A stretch of DNA of 48,153 bases, from positions 1 through 48,153 of the forward strand of contig NZ_JACDNS010000016.1 in NCBI RefSeq assembly GCF_017656495.1, given 5' to 3'. Positions 16,892 to 24,512 of this stretch are shown here, in pieces (the stretch's first letter is position 1; each line of letters begins with the position of its first letter). The stretch comes from Thermococcus sp. Lineage in GTDB: Archaea > Methanobacteriota_B > Thermococci > Thermococcales > Thermococcaceae. Made by a program: the position numbers and the translations under genes. The notes beneath the pieces are model-generated. The model worked only from the letters and a program-made list of their open reading frames with translations, was not told the DNA's origin and made no database searches.

Positions 16892-16912
16892 AACATTTTT
16901 ATTATGTTTTTT
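16892..16912 (+). terminator. Possible terminator after the nitroreductase gene
   Basis: AACAT...ATGTT arms enclose a T-rich loop and are followed by a run of six T, directly after the stop codon. Archaeal termination depends mainly on T-runs, so this is a plausible stop for the nitroreductase transcript. Confidence 0.4.
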
Positions 16913-16932
16913 CTAAATTCAATGGTGAAAAA

Positions 16933-17247
16933 ATGATTGAGTTTGTGATACTGCTGGGTCTTATTGGTGGATGGTTAATCTTTGCATCCACACTATTTTT
17001 AATGCTCGCCTTAGGTAAGATGTGGGGATTATTCGGGATTATCCTTCTAATTGCTGGAATTGAAATAAACCACAAACTAAAAGCAAAGTATATGAAAGCG
17101 GTTATGGATTATTCTCCAAGAGCAAAAGAGTTGGCTACATATATATTTGAGATGAATGAGCTTATTCTAATCTCCTCATATATTATAGCATTAGCTCTTT
17201 ATGTTATCATACAGAAATACGTGGAGATTATGATAAAAATCCCTTGA
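16933..17247 (+). CDS. Small membrane protein of unknown function
   Basis: 104 residues with hydrophobic segments at about 3-45 (probably two helices) and 76-97, and a charged middle (NHKLKAKYMKAVMDYS). No family was recognised. The ATG has GGTGAAAAA upstream. It ends 9 bp before thiI and is likely co-transcribed with it, but nothing in it points to tRNA or sulfur chemistry. Confidence 0.65.
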   Translation: MIEFVILLGLIGGWLIFASTLFLMLALGKMWGLFGIILLIAGIEINHKLKAKYMKAVMDYSPRAKELATYIFEMNELILISSYIIALALYVIIQKYVEIMIKIP

Positions 17248-17256
17248 GGTGGGAGA

Positions 17257-18402
17257 ATGTTCAACTGTGTGATAGTAAGATACGGTGAGATTGGGACCAA
17301 ATCAAAGCAAACAAGGAAATGGTTTGAGAACATATTAGTTAATAATATTAGAGAGGCGTTGGTCAGTGAGAGAATTGAGTACAAAAGTATCTTTGCAAAG
17401 CATGGGAGAATAATAGTTAAAACAAATAAAGCAAGGGAGAGTATAGATGTTTTAAAGCGAGTGTTTGGGATTGTTTCCCTTTCCCCAGCGATGGAAGTTG
17501 ATGCTGAGTTAGAAAAAATCAACAAGACTGCTCTAAAGCTCTTTCGCAAAAAGAAGAGGGAGCTTAATTTGGAAAAACCCAAGTTTAGGGTTACAGCAAG
17601 GCGAATTACAAAGGAGTTCCCTCTGAAAAGTCCAGAAATCCAAGCTAAAGTTGGTGGATATATCTTGGAGAATGAAGAGGCTGATGTGGATTTGAAAAAC
17701 TATGACATAAATGTTGGCGTTGAAATTATGGAAGGCAAAGCCTACATCTTTGTTGATAAAATAAAAGCTTTTGGCGGCTTACCCATAGGGACGCAGGGAA
17801 AAGTCGTCGTCCTGCTTAGTGGTGGGATAGATTCTCCCGTGGCAGCATTCCTTATGATGAAAAGGGGCTGTGAGGTTATTCCAGTTCACATATACATGGG
17901 AGAAAAAACCCTCGAAAAAGCCAGGAAAATATGGACTCAGCTCAAAAAGTACCACTACGGCGGGAAGAGTGATTTAATCGTAATCAAGCCAAAAGAAAGA
18001 GAAAGAATTCTCCAAAAGCTTAAGGAACTTGGGAGAGAGGACTACACCTGCATTTTTTGCAAGTTCATGATGGTCAAAAATGCTGATAAGATAGCGAGAG
18101 AATTTGGAGCTAAAGGCATCGTTATGGGAGACTCCCTCGGACAGGTCGCTTCTCAAACATTGGAAAATATGTATATAGTCAGCCAAGCGAGCGATTTACC
18201 TATTTACAGACCGCTCATAGGACTAGACAAGGAGGAAATAGTAGGAATAGCAAAAGAAATAGGCACTTTTGAGCTATCAACGCTTCCAGAGGATGAAGTT
18301 CCATTCATTCCAAAGCACCCAGTGATTAGAGGCTCTTGGGAGGAATTTAAAAAGCTCTACAGAGAAATCTTTGGAGAAGAGCCAAAAGAACGAGGATGTT
18401 AG
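17257..18402 (+). CDS. thiI: tRNA 4-thiouridine synthetase ThiI (THUMP + PP-loop, no rhodanese domain)
   Basis: 381 residues. An N-terminal ferredoxin-like plus THUMP region (about 1-165) is followed by the PP-loop LLSGGIDSPVAAF at 186-198, which adenylates U8 of tRNA. There is no C-terminal rhodanese domain; instead a CxxC pair, YTCIFCKFMM (Cys 265 and 268), is present, the arrangement used for sulfur transfer by rhodanese-less archaeal ThiI (established for Methanococcus). Also conserved is GDSLGQVASQTLENM. A THUMP-less paralogue is encoded 640 bp downstream. ATG 17257 follows GAGGTGGGAGA. Confidence 0.92.
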   Translation: MFNCVIVRYGEIGTKSKQTRKWFENILVNNIREALVSERIEYKSIFAKHGRIIVKTNKARESIDVLKRVFGIVSLSPAMEVDAELEKINKTALKLFRKKKRELNLEKPKFRVTARRITKEFPLKSPEIQAKVGGYILENEEADVDLKNYDINVGVEIMEGKAYIFVDKIKAFGGLPIGTQGKVVVLLSGGIDSPVAAFLMMKRGCEVIPVHIYMGEKTLEKARKIWTQLKKYHYGGKSDLIVIKPKERERILQKLKELGREDYTCIFCKFMMVKNADKIAREFGAKGIVMGDSLGQVASQTLENMYIVSQASDLPIYRPLIGLDKEEIVGIAKEIGTFELSTLPEDEVPFIPKHPVIRGSWEEFKKLYREIFGEEPKERGC

Positions 18403-18489
18403 AGAAGGAGACGTGAAGAGTAATTGTGACATTGCCATACCTAAAAAATTTATATTCAAAAAATCGGATAATCAGGCTATGAGATAACC

Positions 18490-19047
18490 ATGAGAATAAA
18501 TGCTTTAAAAGTCTCTGCCTATCTCTCTATATTTTCACCTTTACTCTTTGTCATTGGGTTAGCTTTTGTAATAAGCCAAAATCCTTGGTTTTCATTTACA
18601 GATAATGCTCTTAGCGCTATGGGTTCAATACATAATCCCAAAAACTACCTCTTTAACGGTTTTATAATGTTGTTCGCGATTTTTGTGTTTATTATTTCAC
18701 TTGGCATGTTTAAACGTTTTGCTTATCTTATGCCCTTAGCAGTGATGTCTTTATTCTTTGTTGGAGTTTTTCCAGCTGAGTATGAACCTCATGCTCCCGC
18801 AGCGATTCTTTTTTACATTTTGGCATTTACTGACATAATAATAGTTGGAATTAAACTTGGCCGAAACGGACTTAAAGTGGGATATTTGTGGAGTGTTCTC
18901 TCAATTGTGACACTCTTTGTAATGTGCTGGATAATAAAGGCAAAGGTTTTTGAAGGATTGGCAATTCCCGAGCTCATAGGTGTCTCTACGATACTCGCAT
19001 GGTTCTCATATATTGGTCTGCTTGCCTTAAGGGGGGCTGAAAAGTGA
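18490..19047 (+). CDS. DUF998-type multi-pass membrane protein
   Basis: 185 residues with six hydrophobic helices. The pattern SDNALSAMG-like (FTDNALSAMGSIHNP) after the first helix and GVFPAEYEPHAPAAILFY in the middle are typical of DUF998 proteins. Function is unknown. A TATA-like AAATTTATATTC lies about 40 bp upstream (18445-18456), so it begins a new transcript. It overlaps the ThiI-like gene by 4 nt, so the two are translationally coupled. Confidence 0.72.
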   Translation: MRINALKVSAYLSIFSPLLFVIGLAFVISQNPWFSFTDNALSAMGSIHNPKNYLFNGFIMLFAIFVFIISLGMFKRFAYLMPLAVMSLFFVGVFPAEYEPHAPAAILFYILAFTDIIIVGIKLGRNGLKVGYLWSVLSIVTLFVMCWIIKAKVFEGLAIPELIGVSTILAWFSYIGLLALRGAEK

Positions 19048-19637
19048 GAGCAGTTGCTTTACTAAGTTCGGGAATAGACTCTCCCGTAGCTATTTACTTA
19101 ATGCTGAAAAAGGGCTTAGAAGTGATTCCGATCCACTTTAAGCAGAATGAGAACAAATATAAAAAGGTTCAAAAAATTTGGAAACGGCTGAAAGAACTCT
19201 ATCCAGATAAATTAAAGGATTTAATTGTCGTTGATGTTTATGAATACCAAGCTCCTATTTTTGAAAAGCTAATCGAGCTGAAAAAAGAGAAATGGATTTG
19301 TGTATTCTGCAAATTCACGATGTACAAGAAGGCAACAGAAATAGCAAAAGAAAATGATGCTTGGGCAATCATAACTGGAGATTCTTTAGGGCAGGTGGCA
19401 TCCCAGACCCTTGACAATCTCGTTATAATTTCACTAGCAACTGATTTGCCAATCTTAAGGCCTCTCATTGGATTTGATAAAGAGGAAGTTGTAAAAATTG
19501 CTAAGGAAATTGGAACATTTGAAATAAGCATTGAGCCAGAGGAAGGCTGTCCTTTTGTGCCAAAGCATCCAATAATTAGAGGCTCGTTAGGAGAATTCAA
19601 GAAAGTTCATGAGGCAGTTTTTGGAACCCCTTGTTGA
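19044..19637 (+). CDS. THUMP-less ThiI paralogue (PP-loop ATPase with CxxC)
   Basis: 197 residues, similar to the C-terminal PP-loop half of the neighbouring ThiI throughout: LLSSGIDSPVAIYLMLKKGL against LLSGGIDSPVAAFLMMKRGC, WICVFCKFTM against YTCIFCKFMM, GDSLGQVASQTLDN, and RPLIGFDKEEVVKIAKEIGTF. The PP-loop reads SSGIDS rather than SGGIDS. The THUMP domain for tRNA recognition is absent, so either a partner supplies tRNA binding or the sulfur acceptor is different. The start is a GTG overlapping the DUF998 gene. This looks like an ancient local duplication and not a decayed copy, since all catalytic residues are kept. Confidence 0.82.
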   Translation: MRAVALLSSGIDSPVAIYLMLKKGLEVIPIHFKQNENKYKKVQKIWKRLKELYPDKLKDLIVVDVYEYQAPIFEKLIELKKEKWICVFCKFTMYKKATEIAKENDAWAIITGDSLGQVASQTLDNLVIISLATDLPILRPLIGFDKEEVVKIAKEIGTFEISIEPEEGCPFVPKHPIIRGSLGEFKKVHEAVFGTPC

Positions 19638-19639
19638 TT

Positions 19640-19653
19640 ACACATTTTTGTGT
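19640..19653 (+). terminator. Short hairpin with T-rich loop after the ThiI-like gene
   Basis: ACACA-TTTT-TGTGT immediately follows the stop codon and includes a run of five T. It precedes the promoter of the next gene (TTATAAA at 19676-19682). Confidence 0.35.
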
Positions 19654-19714
19654 ATTATTGCCTCGAAAAAAACACTTATAAACGCTCACTCTTACTTAGT
19701 ACTGGTGATAAAAG

Positions 19715-20624
19715 ATGAATGTGTTTTCAAGTACACTTGAGCTTTATGAGAAGTTTAAGCCAACCCCCCTGGTTAGGCTTTCACTTTCAGACGAGAGGGG
19801 GGGTGTATTTTGCCAAATTAGAGTTCTTTAATCCCTTCAGCAGAAGCATTAAAGACAGAGCTGTCTTTAACATGCTCATGAAGGCCAAGCAAAGAAAGGA
19901 AATAAATGGAAAGAACAAACTTTTTGAAGCCACTTCTGGAAATGTTGGAATTGCAATGGCCTCTATGTCAAACATTCTTGGAGTCAAGTTTAGGGCATAC
20001 ATTCCAAAGCCAACGCCGAAAACCACGGAAATTCTGCTAAAAGTTCTTGGAGCAGAGGTCATGAGAACAGATTTTGAGACTATAGATCCAACAATGGTAG
20101 AGTTCGTGAAGAGGGAGGCAGAGAAAAACAACGCTATCAATCTCAACCAGTTTGAAAACGAGGACAACTTTGAGGCACACTACAAATATACCGCAAGAGA
20201 GATTGATGAGCAACTGAGAAGCATAGGCAAGAGGCCAGATGTCATAGTAGCTGGAATAGGAACTTCCGGACACATTGGAGGGCTGGCAAAGTATTTCAAA
20301 GAGCGCTACGATACAAAAATAATTGGAGTAGTTCCAGCAAAAGGAGAAAAAATCCCGGGGATAAAAAGATTAGAGACAAAGCCAAAGTGGGTCTCAAAAG
20401 TGGAAATAGATGAGGTTGTGGAAATAACTCAAAAAGAGGCAATTGAAGGGTCAATAAGGATTGCAAGAAGAGAGGGATTGTTAATTGGCTTAAGTGCTGG
20501 TGCTGTTGCAAGGGGTCTGGAGAAGGTTAGAGACAAATACACCGGGACAGCAGTGTTAATATTTCCAGACGATGGATTTAAATACGTGGAGATATTCGAA
20601 AAATACTTTAGTGAGGAAAAATGA
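19715..20624 (+). CDS. Cysteine synthase-family PLP enzyme, interrupted by a 1-nt frameshift
   Basis: The gene reads well in two frames. From the ATG at 19715 (GGTGATAAAAG upstream) frame 1 gives MNVFSSTLELYEKFKPTPLVRL, the expected cysteine-synthase N-terminus. After the G7 run at 19797-19803 the family sequence continues one frame over: VYFAKLEFFNPFSRSIKDRA (Schiff-base Lys in SIKDRA), EATSGNVGIAMAS (phosphate and PLP loop), GIGTSGHIGGLAKYF and GLSAGAVARG. Removing one G joins both into a 302-residue protein. It may make cysteine from O-acetyl- or O-phosphoserine; the substrate is not determinable. This could be a sequencing error, a recent mutation or slippage. TATA is at 19676-19682. Confidence 0.85.
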
Positions 20625-20926
20625 AGTTAGCTGTATATCTGCTCTTCCTTCAGGCTTTCTTTTTATTCTACTTCTATGTTAATGAGAGAGCGTTAATCTA
20701 CCTTTTGTTTGGTGTATTGAATTTTGTTTTGGCCTGGGCTATTCTTAAAGGAGAAAAGAGAGCTGTTAAGATTACTCTAGTTTACAAAGGCTTAGACTTG
20801 TTTTTCTCAATTTTAATGTTAATGAGTGGGATTTTAAGTGCTGGGGTTAGTGGATTGATAGACTTTCTAATTATCCACGACCTAGTGGGTTTGTTTGGAA
20901 AGAATGTGAATGAGCCCCTTACTTAA
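20621..20926 (+). CDS. Small membrane protein of unknown function
   Basis: 101 residues with about four hydrophobic helices (YLLFLQAFFLFYFYV, YLLFGVLNFVLAWAIL, FFSILMLMSGIL, LIDFLIIHDLVGLF). The ATG overlaps the TGA of the cysteine synthase-like gene, so it depends on that transcript. No family was recognised. Its last 8 bp overlap the convergent zinc-ribbon gene. Confidence 0.6.
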   Translation: MKLAVYLLFLQAFFLFYFYVNERALIYLLFGVLNFVLAWAILKGEKRAVKITLVYKGLDLFFSILMLMSGILSAGVSGLIDFLIIHDLVGLFGKNVNEPLT

Positions 20927-21857
20927 CGCTTACTTTTTCAGGTATCAGCCTCATCAGTGCATCTTTGAGCTCGAAATATCCATCCTTTTCAATGCTGAAT
21001 TTTGCCTTTTTGATTTTTCCTTTCTTTGGGTTTCTGTATCTGATTTCAATTCCCGAGCTAATCCATCCCTTGCTGAGCTTAACTTCAACGATGTATTCGT
21101 ATGGGTAAAAGAGTTCTGGGAGAAGGATGCCATCGGCACTTACAGGTCCTTTAGCTATGCCATCCCTCATGACACAAATATAGCGGTCAGGGCCAAGATA
21201 ATCCTCAAGCTCCCTTGCTTTTGCAAGAATTTTACTTTTCTCAGCCTCTTCTTCGGCTTTCTTTATTTTCCTTTCCCATTCTTCAAAGAGTTTCTCATCG
21301 GTGTAGAATCGTTCAATTAAGTTCATAACCTCTTTATAACCTGCGTTCGAGGATATATCAAAAGCAGCCTCAAGTGCTCTGACACCTCCCTGGAGCAGGT
21401 AAGTCCCGTCCGGATTTAGATAAATGAACAGTGTGCCTTCTTCTCTGTCAATTATCATTGTGACTGGATGCTTCTTTCCTTTAATAATGTCCTTTTTATC
21501 CTTTTTTGAATATTCTTTCGGAAGTTTTGCAAAAACTTCCTGTATTTCACTTAGTGTTAATTCTCCAAGGCTTATTGTCCTATTTTCTCCCGTAAATTTT
21601 TCTAAATTACCAGAAACTCCAATAACCTCTACCTTACACTTAGTTTCTCTCCAGAAAAACTTCCCGTCAACTTCTGGTACTTTTTCAACATGGTCTACAA
21701 CCTTTAATTTTTCTTCTAGTTTCCCTTTCTTTTCTCCTTCTCTTGAGATTCCTTGTACAATTCCAAGCTTTTCTTTGACCTTCCTCAGATCATAACCACA
21801 GATAGGACAAAAATCAAACTCCTCATCAACTTCTGTACCGCATTTAGGACAGAACAC
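20919..21857 (-). CDS. Zinc-ribbon protein of unknown function, paralogue of the divergent neighbour
   Basis: 312 residues. An N-terminal zinc ribbon, FCPKCGTEVDEEFDFCPICG, is followed by a Lys/Glu-rich linker. A domain shared with the gene at 22128-23153 comes next: both have KVEVIGV, then a (L/F)G-(E/K)-L-x-L segment with an F-A/E-K-(L/I)-P-K-x-Y element, and an (L/I)-(E/R)-RFY-x-(D/E) helix. The C-terminal ~90 residues (YICVMRDGIAKGPVSADGIL, VELKLS-like beta strands) resemble a small beta-rich PH/short-C-terminal-like fold. No catalytic motif was found and no signal peptide. Its leader carries the 21-bp element at 21876-21896. Confidence 0.75.
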   Translation of the reverse strand: MFCPKCGTEVDEEFDFCPICGYDLRKVKEKLGIVQGISREGEKKGKLEEKLKVVDHVEKVPEVDGKFFWRETKCKVEVIGVSGNLEKFTGENRTISLGELTLSEIQEVFAKLPKEYSKKDKKDIIKGKKHPVTMIIDREEGTLFIYLNPDGTYLLQGGVRALEAAFDISSNAGYKEVMNLIERFYTDEKLFEEWERKIKKAEEEAEKSKILAKARELEDYLGPDRYICVMRDGIAKGPVSADGILLPELFYPYEYIVEVKLSKGWISSGIEIRYRNPKKGKIKKAKFSIEKDGYFELKDALMRLIPEKVSVK

Positions 21858-21875
21858 CTTTTCACCTCCTCATCA

Positions 21876-21896
21876 AGCCGAAAACCTCAGAAGAGG
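21876..21896 (-). repeat. Left copy of a perfect 21-bp inverted repeat (leader element)
   Basis: A 21-nt sequence beginning AGCCGAAAACCTC is repeated exactly, inverted, at 22086-22106. On the minus transcript it lies just upstream of the GAGGAGGTG ribosome site. With its flank it can fold: AAACCTC-AGAA-GAGGTTT is a 7-bp stem, extended by GCCG/CGGC past one mismatch. Confidence 0.75.
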
Positions 21897-22085
21897 TTTC
21901 CGGCCTAGGGAGTTGTGAGCCGTGCTATGCTCAATTTATATTTTTGTAATGTTTCTTTTTATGTAATTAAAAATTTTCTAAACAATAAGTTTTACAATAT
22001 TTGTTAATAACTTTTGGATTATGTAAAATTTATTAGGGCGTAAGCTGCTAGTCAACCATTGAATAACCGCCATAATGAGTCGAGG

Positions 22086-22106
22086 CCTCTTCTGAGGTTT
22101 TCGGCT
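22086..22106 (+). repeat. Right copy of the 21-bp inverted repeat (leader element)
   Basis: Exact reverse complement of 21876-21896. Relative to its own gene it has the same orientation as the left copy has to the minus-strand gene, and it ends 7 nt before the GGAGG of the GTG-start zinc-ribbon gene. Matching position and orientation in both leaders argue for a shared control element. Confidence 0.75.
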
Positions 22107-22127
22107 CATTAGTGGAGGGAACAAAAA

Positions 22128-23153
22128 GTGCCCCACAACTTTAAATTTTGCCCCTACTGCGGGGGAGAACTTAGAGGAGACTTTAGGTTCTGTCCATACT
22201 GTGGAGCATCCCTTGAAATTGAGAAAGAACCTAAGAGGGAAGAGCTTCCAAGTGAAAACTCCAAAGCAGAGGCCAAAATAGTTCCTCAAACTGCGATAGA
22301 AACTCCAAAGCCAAGTGAAAAAGAAGTTGAAGAATCCGAAAGGGGATTTTCCCTGCGTGATATCCCACCTGGAAAGCCAGTTTCAAAGGAACGCAAGCAT
22401 AAAGTCGAAGTGATAGGTGTAGGCAAGAAGAAGTTTTCGAAGGAACTCGTCTTTGACGGCTCAAAAGGAACAAAGTTCGGAAAGCTGAAGCTTGATGAAG
22501 CTCTGGAACTCTTTGAGAAAATACCAAAAACCTATCCAAGGCCCCTATCTGAGAAGGATAATTTGATAGTTTTTAAGGCAGATTCTCTTAGAATAATAGT
22601 TCTTCCAGTGGAAGGAGCAAGGAAATACAGAATTACATGCGTAGGGGTGATATCAATTGAACTCATTGGCTTCACGATACTGGAGGAAGCTACATATGAA
22701 GAAGCTGTTGAAGCAATAAGGCGATTTTATCTGGAGGATGATTTCATTAAGAATGCATATAGAGCCAAGGAAAAATACTTAGAAGAAAAGGAGGTAGCTG
22801 AAGGTAAGTACATTCTGAAGATACCCGGTGTGTTTAGACGATACGACATTGATGAAAAAGTAGCCTCCGTTCTGTATCTCACTGATAAAGGTTTTCACTT
22901 CTATGCCCATGACGGTGTATATTATTCCATGGAGATGCCAGAAGATTTGCCGTACTTCACCAGAGAAGGTATACAGCGGATTAAGTTCAACAAGAAATAT
23001 ACGGAGATGGAAATTACATACGTTGACCCTGAAGGTAAAAAGGGAACATTTAGCTTTGCCTTTCTATTGCCAGAGGAGGGAATGAGATATTACCAAACTC
23101 TTTCGTCTGAATTCCCTGGAAGAGTTAAAGTTAAGGGGGGTTGGTTTGGATGA
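22128..23153 (+). CDS. Zinc-ribbon protein of unknown function, paralogue of the divergent neighbour
   Basis: 341 residues from a GTG start with GGAGGGA upstream. The N-terminal double-CxxC zinc ribbon (FCPYCGGELRGDFRFCPYCG) leads into a low-complexity Glu/Lys/Pro linker (about 35-85). The domain shared with the minus-strand paralogue follows (HKVEVIGVGKKKF, FGKLKLDEALELFEKIPKTY, AIRRFYLEDDF). A beta-rich C-terminus ends with EMEITYVDPEGKKGTFSF. It overlaps the downstream small membrane-protein gene by 4 nt (ATGA). Function is unknown; zinc ribbons of this sort often mediate protein or nucleic-acid contacts. Confidence 0.75.
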   Translation: MPHNFKFCPYCGGELRGDFRFCPYCGASLEIEKEPKREELPSENSKAEAKIVPQTAIETPKPSEKEVEESERGFSLRDIPPGKPVSKERKHKVEVIGVGKKKFSKELVFDGSKGTKFGKLKLDEALELFEKIPKTYPRPLSEKDNLIVFKADSLRIIVLPVEGARKYRITCVGVISIELIGFTILEEATYEEAVEAIRRFYLEDDFIKNAYRAKEKYLEEKEVAEGKYILKIPGVFRRYDIDEKVASVLYLTDKGFHFYAHDGVYYSMEMPEDLPYFTREGIQRIKFNKKYTEMEITYVDPEGKKGTFSFAFLLPEEGMRYYQTLSSEFPGRVKVKGGWFG

Positions 23154-23419
23154 GCAAGCTGTCTTATATTGCCGCTGCAATGCCCGGATTGGGTCTTATG
23201 CTAAGCTCCTGGGGTCAGAAAGTAGTCTGGGAAAAAAGTATGTGTACTGGATTCCCGTGCTATGCAATTCTCATTGGGTATTTAATAGCACTCCTCGGTG
23301 CAATAATCTGGGTCGCTGATTTGAAGTTCAACACACCCAGTGACGAGTTCAGAAAAACATTCCTGATATCATTTGGAATACTATTCTTGGTTGGCTTCTT
23401 GGCAATCGCTCTCGTTTAA
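23150..23419 (+). CDS. Small membrane protein coupled to the zinc-ribbon gene
   Basis: 89 residues with three hydrophobic helices (AAAMPGLGLMLSSW, YAILIGYLIALLGAIIWVA, FLISFGILFLVGFLAIALV) and a CTGFPC cysteine pair between the first two. No family was recognised. The ATG at 23150 overlaps the upstream stop. Coupling suggests it may anchor or partner the zinc-ribbon protein, which is inference. Confidence 0.65.
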   Translation: MSKLSYIAAAMPGLGLMLSSWGQKVVWEKSMCTGFPCYAILIGYLIALLGAIIWVADLKFNTPSDEFRKTFLISFGILFLVGFLAIALV

Positions 23420-23684
23420 CTTCATACTTCATTATTCTTTTTTTACTTACTTCAGCCTAATTTTTTACAGGAGGTTCTTCCACTTCTCACAAGCTGAAAA
23501 CCAAAAGGTCCTGTCTATTGAGTAGTTGTGTATTTGTATTATTCCCTAATTTTTTATATACACCAAAAGTTGTCAACTAAATATTTGTAAATTAGCAACT
23601 TTAAAATTTTAATACAAAAAGTTCATCTTTGATATAGTGCTTGTACAAGAAGATTTTTATCCATTAATACCAAAAGCTTCTTTC
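23420..23684 (+). other. Intergenic region: T-run terminator, degenerate repeat and MFS promoter
   Basis: 265 bp without a gene. A seven-T run at 23438-23444 probably ends the zinc-ribbon transcript. ACAGGA (23467-23472) and TCCTGT (23508-23513) form a loose dyad. Between them AAGCTGAAAACC resembles the start of the 21-bp leader repeat with one change. A TATA-like TTTTTTATATACACC lies near 23548-23562 and is a likely promoter for the MFS gene. Confidence 0.45.
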
Positions 23685-24512
23685 ATGAAAAAACTGTATC
23701 TCATAATGATCGCTGGATTCTTTGCAATACTAGGCTCAACCATGAGCAAATCTCCTACGTTACCTCTCTATGCACAAAGTTTGGGACTAACAAAAGGAGA
23801 AATTGGATTGGTGGCTTCAGCATCAACGGTAACAGGAATTCTTGTTAACTTTGTTTCAGGTATTTTAAGTGACATCTACGGAAGAAAAAAGCTGTTAAAA
23901 CTCAGCGGATTTGTATTCTTCTCTGCTCCTCTCCTTTACTTTCTCGCAAAGGATGCATTAGTTCTGGCTCTAGTTAGAGCGTATTATGGAATAGCAACTG
24001 CTATATTTGTCCCAGTTTCCTTAGCCTTAATAAGCGATATATTTCCAGAGAAGAAAGGAACATTTATGGGGCTTCTGAGTTCTTCAACGTTAGTCGGAAG
24101 GGCTTTAGCACCTCTCTTAGCTGGAACTCTCATTTATTTTGTTGACTTTTGGATAGTTTTTCTCCTATGTTCCTTCTTCGGTTCCATTGTCTTTGCTTTA
24201 ACCTTCACATTTCCAGAGACAGGAAAAGACCTGGAAAAATTTAAGTTTTCTTTCAGTTCTGACTTGCTCCTATTGGGTATTTTGGATGCTTCAGTTTACA
24301 TGGCGTACCAGAGCATTGAAACGTTTCTACCCCTCTTCTACTTCCTTGAAGGCAAGGAGAGCATAAAAGATGTTGGCCAAGCTTTAGGACCAATAATAGT
24401 TGGATTCTTTGGATTTAAGCTTGGCTTTACTTTTGTGGGCGTTTTTGGAGCCTCAGCTCTGGGAGCTTTCATCTTAAAGTTTAAATCGATAAAAGCAGAA
24501 AAGCTACCATGA
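23685..24512 (+). CDS. MFS transporter with apparent internal deletion
   Basis: 275 residues, against about 370-400 for a normal 12-helix MFS protein. Helices 1-6 are present, with the family loop SDIYGRKKLLKL between helices 2 and 3. Helix 7 (LLLLGILDASVYMAYQSIETFLPLFYF) follows. The sequence then jumps after FLEGKE to SIKDVGQALGPIIVGFFG, which belongs at helix 11 in this family. Helices 8-10 and the second cytoplasmic loop are missing without a frame change. The product is probably non-functional or altered. The ATG at 23685 lacks a clear Shine-Dalgarno. It overlaps the next gene by 4 nt. Confidence 0.8.
   Translation: MKKLYLIMIAGFFAILGSTMSKSPTLPLYAQSLGLTKGEIGLVASASTVTGILVNFVSGILSDIYGRKKLLKLSGFVFFSAPLLYFLAKDALVLALVRAYYGIATAIFVPVSLALISDIFPEKKGTFMGLLSSSTLVGRALAPLLAGTLIYFVDFWIVFLLCSFFGSIVFALTFTFPETGKDLEKFKFSFSSDLLLLGILDASVYMAYQSIETFLPLFYFLEGKESIKDVGQALGPIIVGFFGFKLGFTFVGVFGASALGAFILKFKSIKAEKLP

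Larger units (their letters stand above)
21858..22127. promoter_or_regulatory. Divergent promoter region of the zinc-ribbon pair
   Basis: 270 bp, very AT-rich in the centre (about 21935-22035), where the TATA boxes of both genes must lie (candidates TTTATATTTTT near 21937 and AAATTTATTAGG near 22026). The edges hold the 21-bp repeat described separately. No open reading frame of note was seen. Confidence 0.5.
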
